A DNA stretch of 64,000 bases from Ryuthela nishihirai (taxonomy: Eukaryota > Arthropoda > Arachnida > Araneae > Heptathelidae), in NCBI GenBank assembly GCA_038380435.1, contig JAWZYU010000011.1:73839501-73903500 (forward strand), given 5' to 3'. Shown piece by piece: positions 21,029-32,303 of the stretch. A program made the translations under genes and the position numbers. The notes under the pieces are model-generated. The model was not told where the DNA came from and ran no database searches. It saw only the letters and a program-made list of their open reading frames with translations. Within the stretch, counting starts at the first letter, position 1, and each line of letters opens with the position of its first letter.

Positions 21029-22200
21029 CACTCCTCAAAAAAAAACTGCCCCACCCAGAAGGAATGCTATGCATACATATCACACAAAGCAATATGCTAA
21101 AAGGTAGAGGTAACAAATGACCACATTTGCAGCCTATTTAACAAGGCAGATACATGGATATTAAGGAAATACCAGTACAAGGTGTGGCCATTTTTTGCAG
21201 CAATTCTAGCACTAATAGGATTAGGAAGTGAGTCAAAGAGGTTCCTAATAATGTCCTGGTCTATATTTCTCTAGATTTACTGCACATGCACTTGAAGATC
21301 CATCACGTAATGCACTGGAATCAGTTCTGTTCTCAGACATTTTGTGATGTCCCAGACATGCTCAATTGGCAACAGATTCAGTGACCGGAATGGCAGTGGA
21401 GCACAGGAACGACTTGCAAACACCGTTAAGAAATTTGTGCAGTATGTGGTCAGGTATTATCATGCTGGAATGAGGTGTATGGTATGCTCTGCAAGAGTGG
21501 TAAGGCCAGAGGATGAAGGATGGTAACTACATAATGCTGGGAGGTTAAATTACCCTTGATGACTAGGGGAACTGACTGCTGTCAAAAGAGGTGGAGCACC
21601 ACACAAGGATCCAAGCAGTGAGAGCTGTATTCTGCTCAACGATACACTATGTGGAAGCTTTTTAGCTGGTACATCACCACACATGGGTGAGCCCACTGTT
21701 CTGTCCCAGACAGATACAGGCATCATTGCCGAACACAATATATTGATGTTTATTACATCATTCAGCTTGTTCATTGCACCACTGCAATCTAGCATGCCTC
21801 TGGTTTTGAATAAGTAGTATGCAGAGGAGAGAGTGCCTCCTCACATACCAGCTTGATGCAAGCATTGATGAATGGTACTGACAGATATCAGTGGTGCCCC
21901 ATCAATCGTTCTGCCACTGGATATCTGTTGGGCAGTCATGTTTTTGGTACTGACAGCCACCAGCAAATCTCCAATCATCCAACTGATAGTTACTTGAGGA
22001 TGACCTGATCCTGAGTGATGATGTCAAACGCCTTCCTGCATAAATCATCCTACTTCACATAGACCTATAATGCACTCTCGTTCAAACTCACTGATTTGAT
22101 TAAACAGCCATCTATGATATGTAAACAATATTACCTTTCAATGGTAACCAGATTTACAGGTCAGACTCAATTTCATTAATCTACACTGTCAACAATTCAA
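21029..22200 (-). mobile_element. Tc1-like transposon, minus strand, decayed
   Basis: The left end starts CACTCCTCAAAAAAAAACTG after TA (21027-21028), a common Tc1 terminus. The right end was not pinned. On the minus strand the N-terminal DNA-binding part reads ISEFERECIIGLCEVG (near 22108). The core has GILVWCSTSFDS-like sequence (near 21590), and LLPIEHVWDITKCLR lies near 21360 as the third catalytic region. Several stops and frameshifts are present. Confidence 0.88.
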
Positions 22201-22212
22201 GGACAACAATAT

Positions 22213-22640
22213 GTAGTAGGCATCATCCAATGATAAACAACATTTACAATACAGGAAGAATAGCAACAATTATTGCAACCCTATCTCCATTTTTTTTTTC
22301 TTGCAAAAGGGGAAATGGTGCTTACTGCACCAAACTGCATCCATAGGTTTTACCGAGATATACTGTAATCCTTTGGAACAAGCAGAACATGAGAGAGATA
22401 ATGAAAATTAACTTAATCGCTAATTAATTTTAATATGTAGGCATCATCCCCTGCTCAATAACAGATCAATCAATATATTTCAAAAGTTAGCAATACAGTA
22501 CATCGGGAATAACAACAAATGCTGTTGTGACTTTGATTTTTTTTTTTTTTCAAAGCGGTCATGCAGTAAGGGAAGCAGTGGCTTACCACAGCCGAATTGC
22601 TGCATTCATACATTTTTGATATTAACGCAAGTTAACCTAA
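22213..22640 (+). repeat. Two diverged tandem units of about 220 bp; relative at 31130-31270
   Basis: GTAGGCATCATCC begins both units (22217 and 22438). Each continues with AATAACA..., a T run and a GCA..AGTGGCTTAC / GGTGCTTACTGCA-type block. A third, more distant relative is at about 31130-31270. Unknown type, non-coding. Confidence 0.6.
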
Positions 22641-22786
22641 TAGTTTAACAAGTTTAACCTAATAATTAGTAACTAACAATCACAATCAATATGTAAATAC
22701 CATTCATTCATTAATAATCAACTAATAACCTCTGAGCATTTTCAGGCAGCTCAGATGTAAAACAATCCAAACACATACCTATTGTG

Positions 22787-23100
22787 TGGGATGGGGATGG
22801 CTAGGTTGGTAGAGAGCCAGAGTCCTAAACTGCAATTCCCACATTTGGGTCCCAGTGTTGAGAGCCAGCATTGATCGATGGGCTTGGGAAGACTGCCATC
22901 CATCGGATGGGATGTTAAGCTGTGGCTCCTGTGCACTCGATGGCCTTGATGGAGGCTACCATCTCTCTCTCTCTCCCAACAGCTGGTCCAGTGGGCTAAC
23001 ACCTTCTTCCCACCTTTTCTGAGCCTTTGGGGTCCTTGTGTCCTGGCCATTTAGCCCACGTATGAAAAAAAGGGCTACTCAGAGATAAAACAACCCAACC
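22787..23100 (+). mobile_element. SINE family 1, 13-bp target duplication
   Basis: Plus-strand copy with a diverged tRNA head (TGGCTAGGTTGGTAGAG) and a complete tail AAAACAACCCAACC. It is flanked by CATACCTATTGTG at 22774-22786 and 23101-23113. A CT microsatellite (about 22962-22977) lies inside the 3' half, and part of the central domain is deleted. Confidence 0.94.
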
Positions 23101-23309
23101 CATACCTATTGTGATCAGCTGCCAGGTTATGAAATTATGGTGAAACAAAACTGACATCAGCCAACAAACTCTATTGAAAGAAAAGTTTTAATCTCTTATC
23201 AACCCAATAGCACAGCTCATTCAAGTTGCTGATTCTAAATAATATAATTAAGAGTTGTTTCCCAGAGCCAGGAGATAAACAAGCCACTCAATAAACACCC
23301 ATTTAAAAA

Positions 23310-23640
23310 CAATTTCAACTCTGTAAAAGAATTTAGGTGTGGACTTTGCCATGTGTTCTGTACAGAAATGATCAGCTGGAGTCATAGATTTCCTCTGATT
23401 GGTGCACAGGTGAGCCCACAAGAAAGCACAGATTAGGGAGTGGAGACACAGCTACACCTTTAGTACAGTAAAAGAGCTAAACTGGAAGCAATTTTCCTCT
23501 TAGGAGAAGGGCAAAAATACTGTACAATTTGGAGGCAGATTTTCATAAGTGTAAAACTGGGAAAAAAACCCTCTAAAAATCAAATTTTCAGATTTTAAAC
23601 CAAAAACCAGAGAAAATCCAATAAAATCGTAGTAGCTGGC
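23310..23640 (+). repeat. Dispersed repeat, related to 35125-35480
   Basis: The ordered shared anchors are TCTGTAAAAGAATTTAG, GGTGAGCCCACA, TTTAGTACAGTAAA and GCAGATTTTC, all present again at 35128-35390. Unknown family. Confidence 0.75.
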
Positions 23641-24035
23641 AGCTCTGCTCAACCCATCATAAAGTGAAAGAGATGATTTACTATTTACGGCTCAAGTTCT
23701 GTTATTCACTATCTGAATAGATTAACTTGTATCTCTCTCAATGGCATGGTGTGGTATGAAGCATGTGTTCAGTTAACTGCAGATGGGATTATTTAATGTC
23801 CTGTAGTTACATTTTTAACACATATACAACTGAATATTGGTGGCATTTCATATTGAGCCTTAGAACTATCTGCTTGCTTGGGTTTCACAAAAATGTTGAA
23901 AAATGACCCTTTCTTACCTGAGGATATTGCTAAAAAATGTGTACCCCCTATATATCCGGACATACCACAACTTTTTGTTAAGATTAAACTTCATAAGGAA
24001 AACCATCCCCTAAGACCACTTGTCAGTAAACGGAA

Positions 24036-24425
24036 GGGGCGGGGGTGGCTCAGTCGGTAGCGCGCCAGGCTCGTAATCTGTAGTTCCAAGGTTCGAGTCC
24101 CAGCTGGGTCAGCGTTGAGATTTATCTCCGCAAAATTCCCCGTCCTGCCCACGGTCAGTAGAGGACACCGATGGGCTTGGAAAGGCCGCCGTCCGTCGGA
24201 TGGGACGTTAAGCCGTGGCCCCGTGTGCGGGAGAGCCATACCCTGTGCACGTTAAAGAACACGCTGGATGGCCTTGACGGGAGGCTACCATCTGTCTCCC
24301 AACAGCTGTTCCAGTGGGTCCCCTCCCCCAACCTTCTCTGAGCCTTCGGGGTCCATGTGACCTGGCCATTTAGCCCATGGTGTGCAAAAAAGTGCCGCTC
24401 AGAGGTAAAACAACCCAACCCAACC
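24036..24425 (+). mobile_element. SINE family 1, best-preserved copy (390 bp)
   Basis: Near-consensus copy inside the Penelope-like element, with a perfect 12-bp target duplication CAGTAAACGGAA (24024-24035 and 24426-24437). The head carries the A box TGGCTCAGTCGG and B box GGTTCGAGTCC. The anticodon arm CAGGCTCGTAATCTG differs little from elongator tRNA-Met (CAG.CTCATAATCTG). The central domain has GTGCACGTTAAAGAACACG, and the end is GAGGTAAAACAACCCAACC. The A and B boxes are the likely internal RNA polymerase III promoter. Many CpGs remain, suggesting recent insertion. Confidence 0.97.
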
Positions 24426-24771
24426 CAGTAAACGGAAATCACCTACCTATAATTTGGAAATAGCTCTGCATAAATTTTTTAAACAATATTTTCCTCCCAC
24501 AGTAAATACAATAACTTCTTGCCATGAGGCAATTCAACGAATTCAAAATGCCATAATTGATGAGCACACCACTATGCATTCCTTGGACGTCGTATCGCTC
24601 TATCCTAATACACCAGTGTTGGATGGGGCGATGCGACTAAAAGCAAAATGGTTAAAAACTGCTGAACCTAATATAGCTCAATATTTTTCTGTACATGAAG
24701 CCTTGGACTTGGCTACGTCGTCCAACTTCTTTGAAGTCGGCAGTCAGACGTGGCTTTGGCGAAACCTTATA

Positions 24772-24819
24772 ACCACATGTAGAGGAACGGCACTTATAAG
24801 CCGTCCCTCTACATGTGGT
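24772..24819. repeat. Hairpin at the YVDD region of the Penelope-like RT
   Basis: ACCACATGTAGAGG (24772-24785) and its exact complement CCTCTACATGTGGT (24806-24819) surround ACGGC...GCCGT. The right arm encodes the LYMW that precedes YVDD, so the left arm is an inverted copy of it. Confidence 0.92.
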
Positions 24820-25799
24820 ATGTGGATGATGTGCCACTTTTTTGGCCTCATATTAATAAATTACATGAATTTATACAAATAATAAATTGAATTCTCCCTA
24901 GTATAAAATTCACCTTGGAAACTGAAATAAAGCAACAATAACCATACTTGGATATAATGATAAGACAAAAAACATTGCGAAACAGTTTATTAAAAACCAA
25001 CACACATACCTACCTATATTCCTGCCAACTCATGTCACCCCATTAAGTATAAAAAAGCTAGTATCTTACCTCATTATATTAGGGCACACCATTATAGTTT
25101 AAAACAGAAAATGCTGCAGGATAAACTAAACTATATAAATGTAACAGCTTCTAAAGCAGGCTATACCCAAAACCAATTAAAAAGATGGAACAATAATGTT
25201 AAATATATAGTAAACCGCGATTCTCAACCTCGACCCAACCAACAAAATACCATTGATAATTTTGCTCACAGCTTGCCACATATGGAAAACGTTTCAGAGG
25301 CATTAGATCATACACTAAGAAAATACAAATTAAAATTACCTACAACTATAACGCATTCAATAAAAAACCTGATAATAAATGATAGGGATAAGAAATTACC
25401 TACAGGGGGAGTATATCAAATTACAATACCCGACCCTTTAAATACACTTAATGGGAAAAATAAATACATAGGGAAAACATTCCGACAATATAGTGACAGA
25501 ATGCACGAACATCAAGAAGACATATGGAAAAATAATCATAATATGGCGTTCGCTCAAACTGTTTTAAATAATAACTTACAATTAATCGATTGACCATAAA
25601 CCGCTAATCGCCCCCCAAACAAAATATCAACTACAATATACAGAAAAACTGCTAATTCATGCACATCGGGATAATGTATGCAACACGGAGATTCCCACAC
25701 TATCATCTGCATGGAATCTCCTGTTGCATCAATTCGCAGATGCAACTGCGTCTAGTAACAATGACGTGGCTGGCGAGACAAGCTTAAATTGACAAACCT

Positions 25800-27570
25800 G
25801 CAGGGATTCCACACTGAGCCTGAAGATGCCATAAAGGAGAGTACAGTGAAATGAGTCGCTCAGGGTGTCATATTGTCCAAGATGTAAGATAGACAAAACG
25901 TTTAATATTTTAAATGTTAATTTATCAGTTTTAACGACAGTTTGGATAGCTCAGTTGTAAAAATAAATTAACCATTTTGTAGTAAGTGCAAATGTTGGAC
26001 AACCTTGGATAATTACCACTTACCAGTGTTTCAACCTGAACTGTGTAATGACGTTAACAACAACTTATACCCATGTTTGAATATGCTGCTGATGATTGAA
26101 GCAAGGGTTTAAAATCCAAAGCCGGCATATGTAATCAGTTTACAGTATACATGTGATTCAACTGAGGGTTCTATTTGAGGCATACAATCTTCTGAATAGA
26201 ACAGTAACATCAGCAGTCGGGATCCTATTGTGTGTATATTGGAGAATAACCACAGTGGTTGATTTCTAATGAATACCAATAGAACATGGACAAAATACCA
26301 TCTCTTTATGTATCAGTGTATGGAACTTGTGTGCTGACGAAGCTAGAATCATATGGATATGAGAGTAGTGACAAACGAACAATCATCAAAGGCATATGCT
26401 CTTCACATGGCCTAGTGTTACAGAGTCTGTTCAGCAGACAAGGACTGGTAGTTTAGTAATACCTCAGCAATGATAAATGCATCATATTACATCTGAAGCC
26501 TTAGGATAAAGCAATTGTACCAGCAAAAGGAAATGGTAAATATCTATGTATTCCTCTTAGATCTAGTGTATGTTAACAAGGTTTTAAGGTTATATCTAGG
26601 ACTTACAGGTTACTCTAGAAATAACGTACCATAGTTATTATGTGTCCAACGCAAGTATTATACACTTGGCATTTCTCTGGTTAAGAATTGTAATACACTG
26701 TGCTATCTAAATGTAAACAGCTTTATCATGTTATTAAATTTTTAATCACAAAACATTACTTTCGCAAGCCTCTTATGCAGATTGTCAGAAAACATTACTT
26801 CCACAATTGCTTAGGTCCATATGCAGTTTGTAAAGCATCTCTTTGTGTTTTGACATTTGCTATTTTCTTAACTGTTCTCTTTTATCACACAAAGCACAAA
26901 TATTCTTGGATGCATATTAATGTTTCCGTTTTTGTTAATACATACAAACAGCTTGAGTTTCTAGCTCCTTCTTTATCATATCAGTCCATCATCATCATTA
27001 AAGCTAAGCTTTTGAAAATGAGTTCAAATTATTTTATTAGTTAACATTTAATGTACTTATAATAGGCTTATTTTTGTAATATATTATTCCTGTCATGTTT
27101 GTACTTGTTAGTCATCAACCTTCTCCCACTTTTCCATGTGACCCAGGAACTGGATATTTATTTCCTTAGGTCCTTAGTTCAGTATTCAAGGAGAAGCACC
27201 AGCCATTACAATTGAAATTAACACCCAAGATAGCCAATTTCACTCAGTTCCAAAAATTATTTAAAAAATTAATTAAAGTCCACAAAAATGAGCAAAAAAA
27301 ACATGAATGAAGAGCCTCAAAATTAGCATTTTTGCTGAGAATAGTCAACGTGTTGAAAAATAAGAACAGAAATATAAATTTTCATAAAGAAACAAAAAAG
27401 TTTAATAACAGTCTGCTTTCTGTCTGCCAAAGTGTACATGATCTTTTGGGATAAAAGACCAGCCTTTATGGCTTGATTAATCTTCCACATTTTGGGGGAT
27501 TTTTGTTACCCCCTTTTTAAAGATATTAAATGGAATTATCTAGATATCCTACAGCTTTGTCCAAAGGAGA
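25800..27570. other. Intronic, unassigned (1.8 kb)
   Basis: AT-rich. The first few hundred bases may be the 3' untranslated part of the Penelope-like element. A 114-residue open frame at 26700-27044 has no family resemblance. No other repeat recognised. Confidence 0.5.
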
Positions 27571-27575
27571 AACTA

Positions 27576-27962
27576 GTTGGGCCCAAAGGAGAATCACTAC
27601 TTTGTGCACATGATGGGTTGAATGGCAGGTCAGAAGGAACCCAAAGGGCTCAGAGCAGGTTAGGGAAGCTGGGAAGCTGTTAGAAAACAGATGGTAATCT
27701 TCCCATCAAGGACATCCAGCATGTTCTTTAGAGTGCATTGACTATGGCTCTCCTGAACAAGTAGCCTTGTTCCAAATCATTAGCCTTCAGGGCCAAATCA
27801 TTAGCATAATCGAAATCTGAAATTATCTTCATCTGATGGAAAGCATATCAGTGTCTCCTTTCTCACAGAGGATAGGTTGGGAGTTAGTGGAGCTAATAAA
27901 ACCTCCAACTGGCACAGTTGCCACTTGAACTTGGGAACAACAGATTAGGATGTAAAATTTGG
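27576..27962 (-). mobile_element. SINE family 1, heavily diverged copy
   Basis: GTTGGGCCCAAAGGAGAA is followed by CACTACTTTGTGCACATGA, then AACCCAAAGGGCTCAGAG, the central-domain ATGTTCTTTAGAGTGCA and GAACTTGGGAAC..CAGATTA. The order is the same as in intact copies, with many substitutions and an insertion. Confidence 0.8.
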
Positions 27963-28339
27963 GACTATGTGGTCAAGTATCTGGGAAATTATAAAGGGAT
28001 AAAAATCTGTTTAAAAAAAATGACAAAACTCTTCATTGAGTGTATTTGTGTTAGAAAACTGCCAAATCAAATGTAGTCACAAAAGGCATATCCTTGATGA
28101 AACAAGTTCAAATATTGTACAATAAATTTAATCAATATATAAACAAACCAAAAGCTTCACTAGGTTGTTATAGTACATATTAACATTAACAATAAAAAAA
28201 TATTTTAATAAAAATGATAAAGTAATAATCATAATTAATTAACACATCAATAATCAATCATTTACGGTAACAATGATCAATATAAGAACATGACAATCTA
28301 ACACAAATTCAATGTGAAATGTCACAAGCAAGCAATATA

Positions 28340-29096
28340 TACACTGAAAGAGAAATTTATTATACACATCCACCTAATAAACATGTGGGACCACCTTTTG
28401 CCCTCACAATCAAAACAACACATCATAGCATGGACTTGAACAGGTGTTGGAAACGTTCAGGTGTGTTGCAACCTTGGATTCCTGGGCAGCTATCTGTAAA
28501 GCACTGAGTTGCCAGTGGTGGGTTTCAGGCTTGAATGAATCACCCCACTTTGTCCCACAGATCTATAAGTTGTGGTATGATGGCATGATGGTATCGATGT
28601 GGGGTTAGCTGCCACAATCAACACCAACATCATGCCATCGCACGTCAAATGGTCTTTGCATAAACCTTCGCAACTACCCCATCATTGAATGCTGACATTA
28701 TCATCTGCAGTGTGGCACTCTGTTCCAATACAGGAGAGGCAGTGCTCATCTCAAACATCAACAGCCTGGTTATGACCACATTTTTCCTAGCAGCTCCAAG
28801 TTTTGCTGCTTCTGATGTAGTCCTGGTACACGTGCAACAGTTGTACACAGAAATCTCGGATGTCCTGCAGTTGCAGATTTGGAGCACCCCATCTTCCTCA
28901 CACAAACTATATCTGCTCATGATCAAACTCATTCAGATTACCATGTTTACACATCACAACAGTTGCAGGTAAGCTATACAACAAGTAGATATCTGACCTA
29001 TTTATAGCCGGCAAAGGGTTTCAGCATGTTGCATTATTATGGTGGAGTAGGGTAGGTTTGTGGGTGGGTGTGTAAAATAAAATGTGCTTTCTGTGT
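28340..29096 (-). mobile_element. Deleted Tc1-like element
   Basis: The left end CACTGAAAGAGAAATTTATT..ATACACATCCACC and the complement of the right end (CACACAGAAAGCACATTTTA..TTACACACCCACC) form diverged inverted repeats, related to those of the element at 15863. The minus strand has transposase-like scraps, for example near 28460 (ERFQHLFKSM), but no intact catalytic triad. Confidence 0.65.
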
Positions 29097-29788
29097 GTAA
29101 TACAGAAGAGTAGATATTCAAATCAAAATTACCAAACTACATTATCTAGAAACAGCAAACATCAATATTATATATAAATAATACATATATCCAAGAAGTC
29201 CTTTTTTCAATTTCTTTTGAAGCAAAAACAATCCTCCTTCTGATTTCTTAGTTCAACACATAAATTATTAAATATATTAGGGGTTAAATAAGTGATGTAT
29301 TTGTGGATCAATTCCTTTTTTATTATAAAAATTTTACATTTCTTTCCATTTGATTGAATTACTCATAGCAATATCCAACCTATATTACCATGCAGGTTTA
29401 TCAAAAGCCCACTTATATCCGAACAATCCCAATGAAAGAATTCATCTCATTAACATCGTCTGCCAAAAAGGCCAAATCATCAGCATAATCTAAATCTGAA
29501 ATTCTCAAATCTTTAGACCATTTAAGGCCAAAACCTTTCACTTACAGGAATTCCACATAATAAAATCAATAACCAAACTAAAGAGAAAAGGAGACAAAAT
29601 GCACCCTTGTCTAAATCCACTAGCAATGCTAAAACTCAACAAAACAAAAAACAACAAAAAAAAAAATCGCTAGAAGCTTTACCAATTCTCACACATGATT
29701 CAGTGTTATTATAGAGAGTTTTCATTACGCTAACAAACTTGTCAGCTATTCTATATGATCTAATGATCAACGTTGTCAAAAGCCTTTT

Positions 29789-29839
29789 TTGAAATCAATA
29801 AAGCAAGTAACCTACGGTTACTTGCTTTATTGATTTCAA
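29789..29839. repeat. Perfect 24-bp-arm hairpin in the RTE-like RT
   Basis: The left arm 29789-29812 and right arm 29816-29839 are exact complements around TAC. One arm is the coding sequence for FIDF in the RT; the other is an inverted copy replacing what should lie upstream. Confidence 0.95.
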
Positions 29840-29969
29840 GTTTGACACTCTAAACATTTCTCAAGAATCTGCCTGTGAAAATATTTGATCTATACATCCC
29901 CTACCATGTCTGAATCCACACTGCTCATCATGCAATTGTCCATCAACCAGATTCTTAATTCTATTAAGT

Positions 29970-30357
29970 TTGGGTTGGGTTGTTTTACCTCTGAGCGGCA
30001 CTTTTTTGCACACCATGGGCTAAATGGCCAGGTCACATGGACCCCGAAGGCTCAGAGAAGGTTGGGGGAGGGGACCCACTGGAACAGCTGTTGGGAGACA
30101 GATGGTAGCCTCCCGTCAAGGCCATCCAGCATGTTCTTTAACGTGCACAGGGTATGGCTCTCCCGCACACGGGGCAACGGCTTAACGTCCCATCTGACGG
30201 ACGGCGGCTTTTCCAAGCCCATCGGTGTCCCCTACTGACCGTGGGCAGGGCAGGGAATTTTGCGGAGATAAATCTCAAAGCTGACCCAGCTGGGACTCGA
30301 ACCTGGGAACTACAGATTACGAGCCTGGCGCTCTACCGACTGAGCCACCCCCGCCCC
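29970..30357 (-). mobile_element. SINE family 1, near-consensus, 14-bp target duplication
   Basis: Minus-strand copy, nearly identical to 24036-24425 and therefore young. It carries a complete tail and head and is flanked by TAATTCTATTAAGT (29956-29969 and 30358-30371). It is inserted in the RTE-like RT. Confidence 0.97.
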
Positions 30358-31684
30358 TAATTCTATTAAGTACAATCATGCAAAGAAACCTTACCTGGAA
30401 CAGAAAGTAAGCTGATATCCCACAGTTATCACAAGAACTGTGATTGCCTTTCTTAAAAATAGGAATAATACAGTAATAGATCTAGTAAAATCCTTAGAAA
30501 CAACAACTTAATCGTAAAAAATTATTCAAAATTTCAGTCAGACATGGGATAACACAAACATTCCCAGTTCTAAGCATTTCAGTGGTGATTTCATCCACCA
30601 CTGAGGATTTATGCAGTTTTAATTTCGAGATAGCCAAAACAACTTCAAAATGTGGGACAGAGCCAACATTAAATCCAGTAATGCATCTATCCTCATTACG
30701 AATAACCACATTGTTTAGAACATCGCTGAAATGTTCAGCCCACCTAGTCATGAGAGAATCCTTACTTTATCATGCTTATCCCCCAGTCTGTGTATACCTG
30801 TCTGTTTCTTCCCACAGAGAAAATTAACTATCTGGTACAATTCTGTGATTTTAGCTGTTTCTTCAGCTTTGTAAGTCAAGCTGTAAGGAGAAAGATTTTT
30901 ATTAGCTGTTAACTGATCCTTTTATACATTTATTAGATTCTTTCTAATGCTGTCCATTAGGACTAGTATAATGTTGATTCTGAGTATTTCTGTAATCCAT
31001 TAACTGATTACAAACTGAATTTCCTATCTCATAACAAGATGATTAAATCTGTCGATTAACATTTTTGCAGTGCAGAAAGTCTGCAGCATGCACACTTTTT
31101 GATATTAGAAAAATTAAAATTGCTAATAACTAATAATAAATACATAGGTATCATTCACCAATTAATAACAGATTAATTCATATACTGCAAAAAATGTAAT
31201 ATTCTACAGTGACTTTTTTTTCTTTTCAGAAACACTTGAATTACTGGCAGTGGCTACTTGACATGCAGCATTGGTAAGTACTTGACATCATGTGTAATTT
31301 TTTATATTAATGAAAACAGTAGGAACTGCAGTATTTACACTGATAGGCAAAAGCTGAGTTACAAACATAAAAGTTGATATATCAACAATGACTGGCTAGA
31401 ATTTAATGAAATTTTGTAGAGAGATACATCAGACCATGAAAAGGAACATATGCAAAAAGGAATGCCATGTGAACAGTGCTTGCGCAGGCACAAGCAAAAT
31501 TTTAAAATAGTGCAGATATGGCACTCATCATATCATACCTCACACACTCCAAAGCCCATCAGCTTGCAAGAGGTGTTGGAGAACGTGCAGGAAAACATTC
31601 ATAATTGCATGAAGGATTCAGAGAGGTGGATAGGCATTGGTAGGTGTTGGAAGGACAGATACCAGCCGCAGCAGCCAAAGCATA

Positions 31685-31760
31685 CACAGTCGTATCAGAA
31701 TATGACCACCTACCATATATATACTATGGTAGCTGGCCATATTATTCTGATACAACTGTG
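31685..31760. mobile_element. Palindromic MITE, copy 2
   Basis: CACAGTCGTATCAGAATA... returns as TATTCTGATACAACTGTG. TA flanks both ends. It is homologous to 3461-3541 throughout, including CTACCATA..TATACTATGGTAG in the centre. Confidence 0.93.
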
Positions 31761-32303
31761 TATAATGGCTCTTGGATGGTCATCTCCAGGCTATGGCAAC
31801 AATATCAGGAATCTTGGAATGTGTCTTGATGACTAGTTCTAGGCCAACCAAGGTTTGTAACATCTCAGGAGGACTGATATTTGGCTTTAACATCAAAAGG
31901 GCATAGGGAGACAGCCAGACAATTCACTGTGTAGTCCACCTGTACTTCAGGCACAATACTGTGATAAAGAACAGCATTCAGATGAATTCGTAAGAGGGGT
32001 CTGTAGGCTTGGAGACACATGGTTTGCCTTCCCCTCATCCACCTCCCAGTCATAGAAGAGCTCAAAGGATTTGGTGCAGGCAGCATGATACCTGGATTGA
32101 ACAGCAGTGGGTGCATGTGCTCTTCAAGGAAAAGTCCCATTTCATCTAACTACAAATTTCCAATGTGCTCATCTGGAGAGAACTTGGAATGTGCAATCAT
32201 TTCTCCACAACATTAGGGAATGAGACCACTATGGAGGAGGAGCTGTTCTGGTGTGGGGAGAGATAATGCTGGATAGCTGTATGTCACTCCAGTGTTTGAG
32301 GGT

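Larger units (their letters stand above)
23878..25790 (+). mobile_element. Penelope-like retroelement, 5'-truncated, with nested SINE
   Basis: The order is an RT core followed by a GIY-YIG endonuclease on the plus strand. The left end starts within the RT and no full terminal repeat was found. The recognisable 3' coding part runs to about 25790, ending near SAWNLLLHQFADA. A SINE splits it at 24036-24425. Confidence 0.92.
23878..25790 (+). pseudogene. Penelope-like RT/GIY-YIG protein, broken
   Basis: Before the SINE, the frame gives PPIYPDIPQLFVKIKLHKEN and HPLRPLVS, the Penelope RT1-2 motif. After it come SLDVVSLYPNTPVLDGAM (RT-A, near 24580) and GTA(L)..., then YVDD at 24819-24830 in another frame with FTLETE downstream. 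A segment before YVDD is lost and replaced by a hairpin. The longest intact frame, 25111-25593, carries the endonuclease: GVYQI at 25408, KYIGKT at 25462-25479 and the conserved Arg/His of RQYSDRMHEHQE. These correspond to the GIY, YIG and catalytic Arg positions. The intact enzyme would nick DNA and prime cDNA synthesis on the target. This copy is dead. Confidence 0.92.
29390..31000 (-). pseudogene. RTE-like LINE reverse transcriptase, split by a SINE
   Basis: On the minus strand the segments run in order: AEETAKITELYQIVNFL (near 30860), RWAEHFSDVLNNVV and VLAISKLKLHKS (30751-30494), then, after the SINE, DEQCGFRHGRGC (near 29930), FIDFKKAFD (near 29800), FVSVMKTLYNNTES.VRIGKAS (near 29720), GCILSPFLFSLVIDFI (near 29605) and LDYADDLAFLADDVNEM (near 29475). 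YADD is the RT catalytic motif. Stops and frameshifts are common, and no endonuclease part was identified. These motifs place it with RTE-like non-LTR elements. Confidence 0.88.

Noticed and set aside
24036..24110. Possible tRNA gene (good A and B boxes)
   Set aside because: It is the head of a repeated SINE with a continuing body, tail and target duplication. The acceptor stem does not pair well.
26700..27044. 114-residue open frame
   Set aside because: Composition is that of random AT-rich DNA. No motif, signal or splice context.
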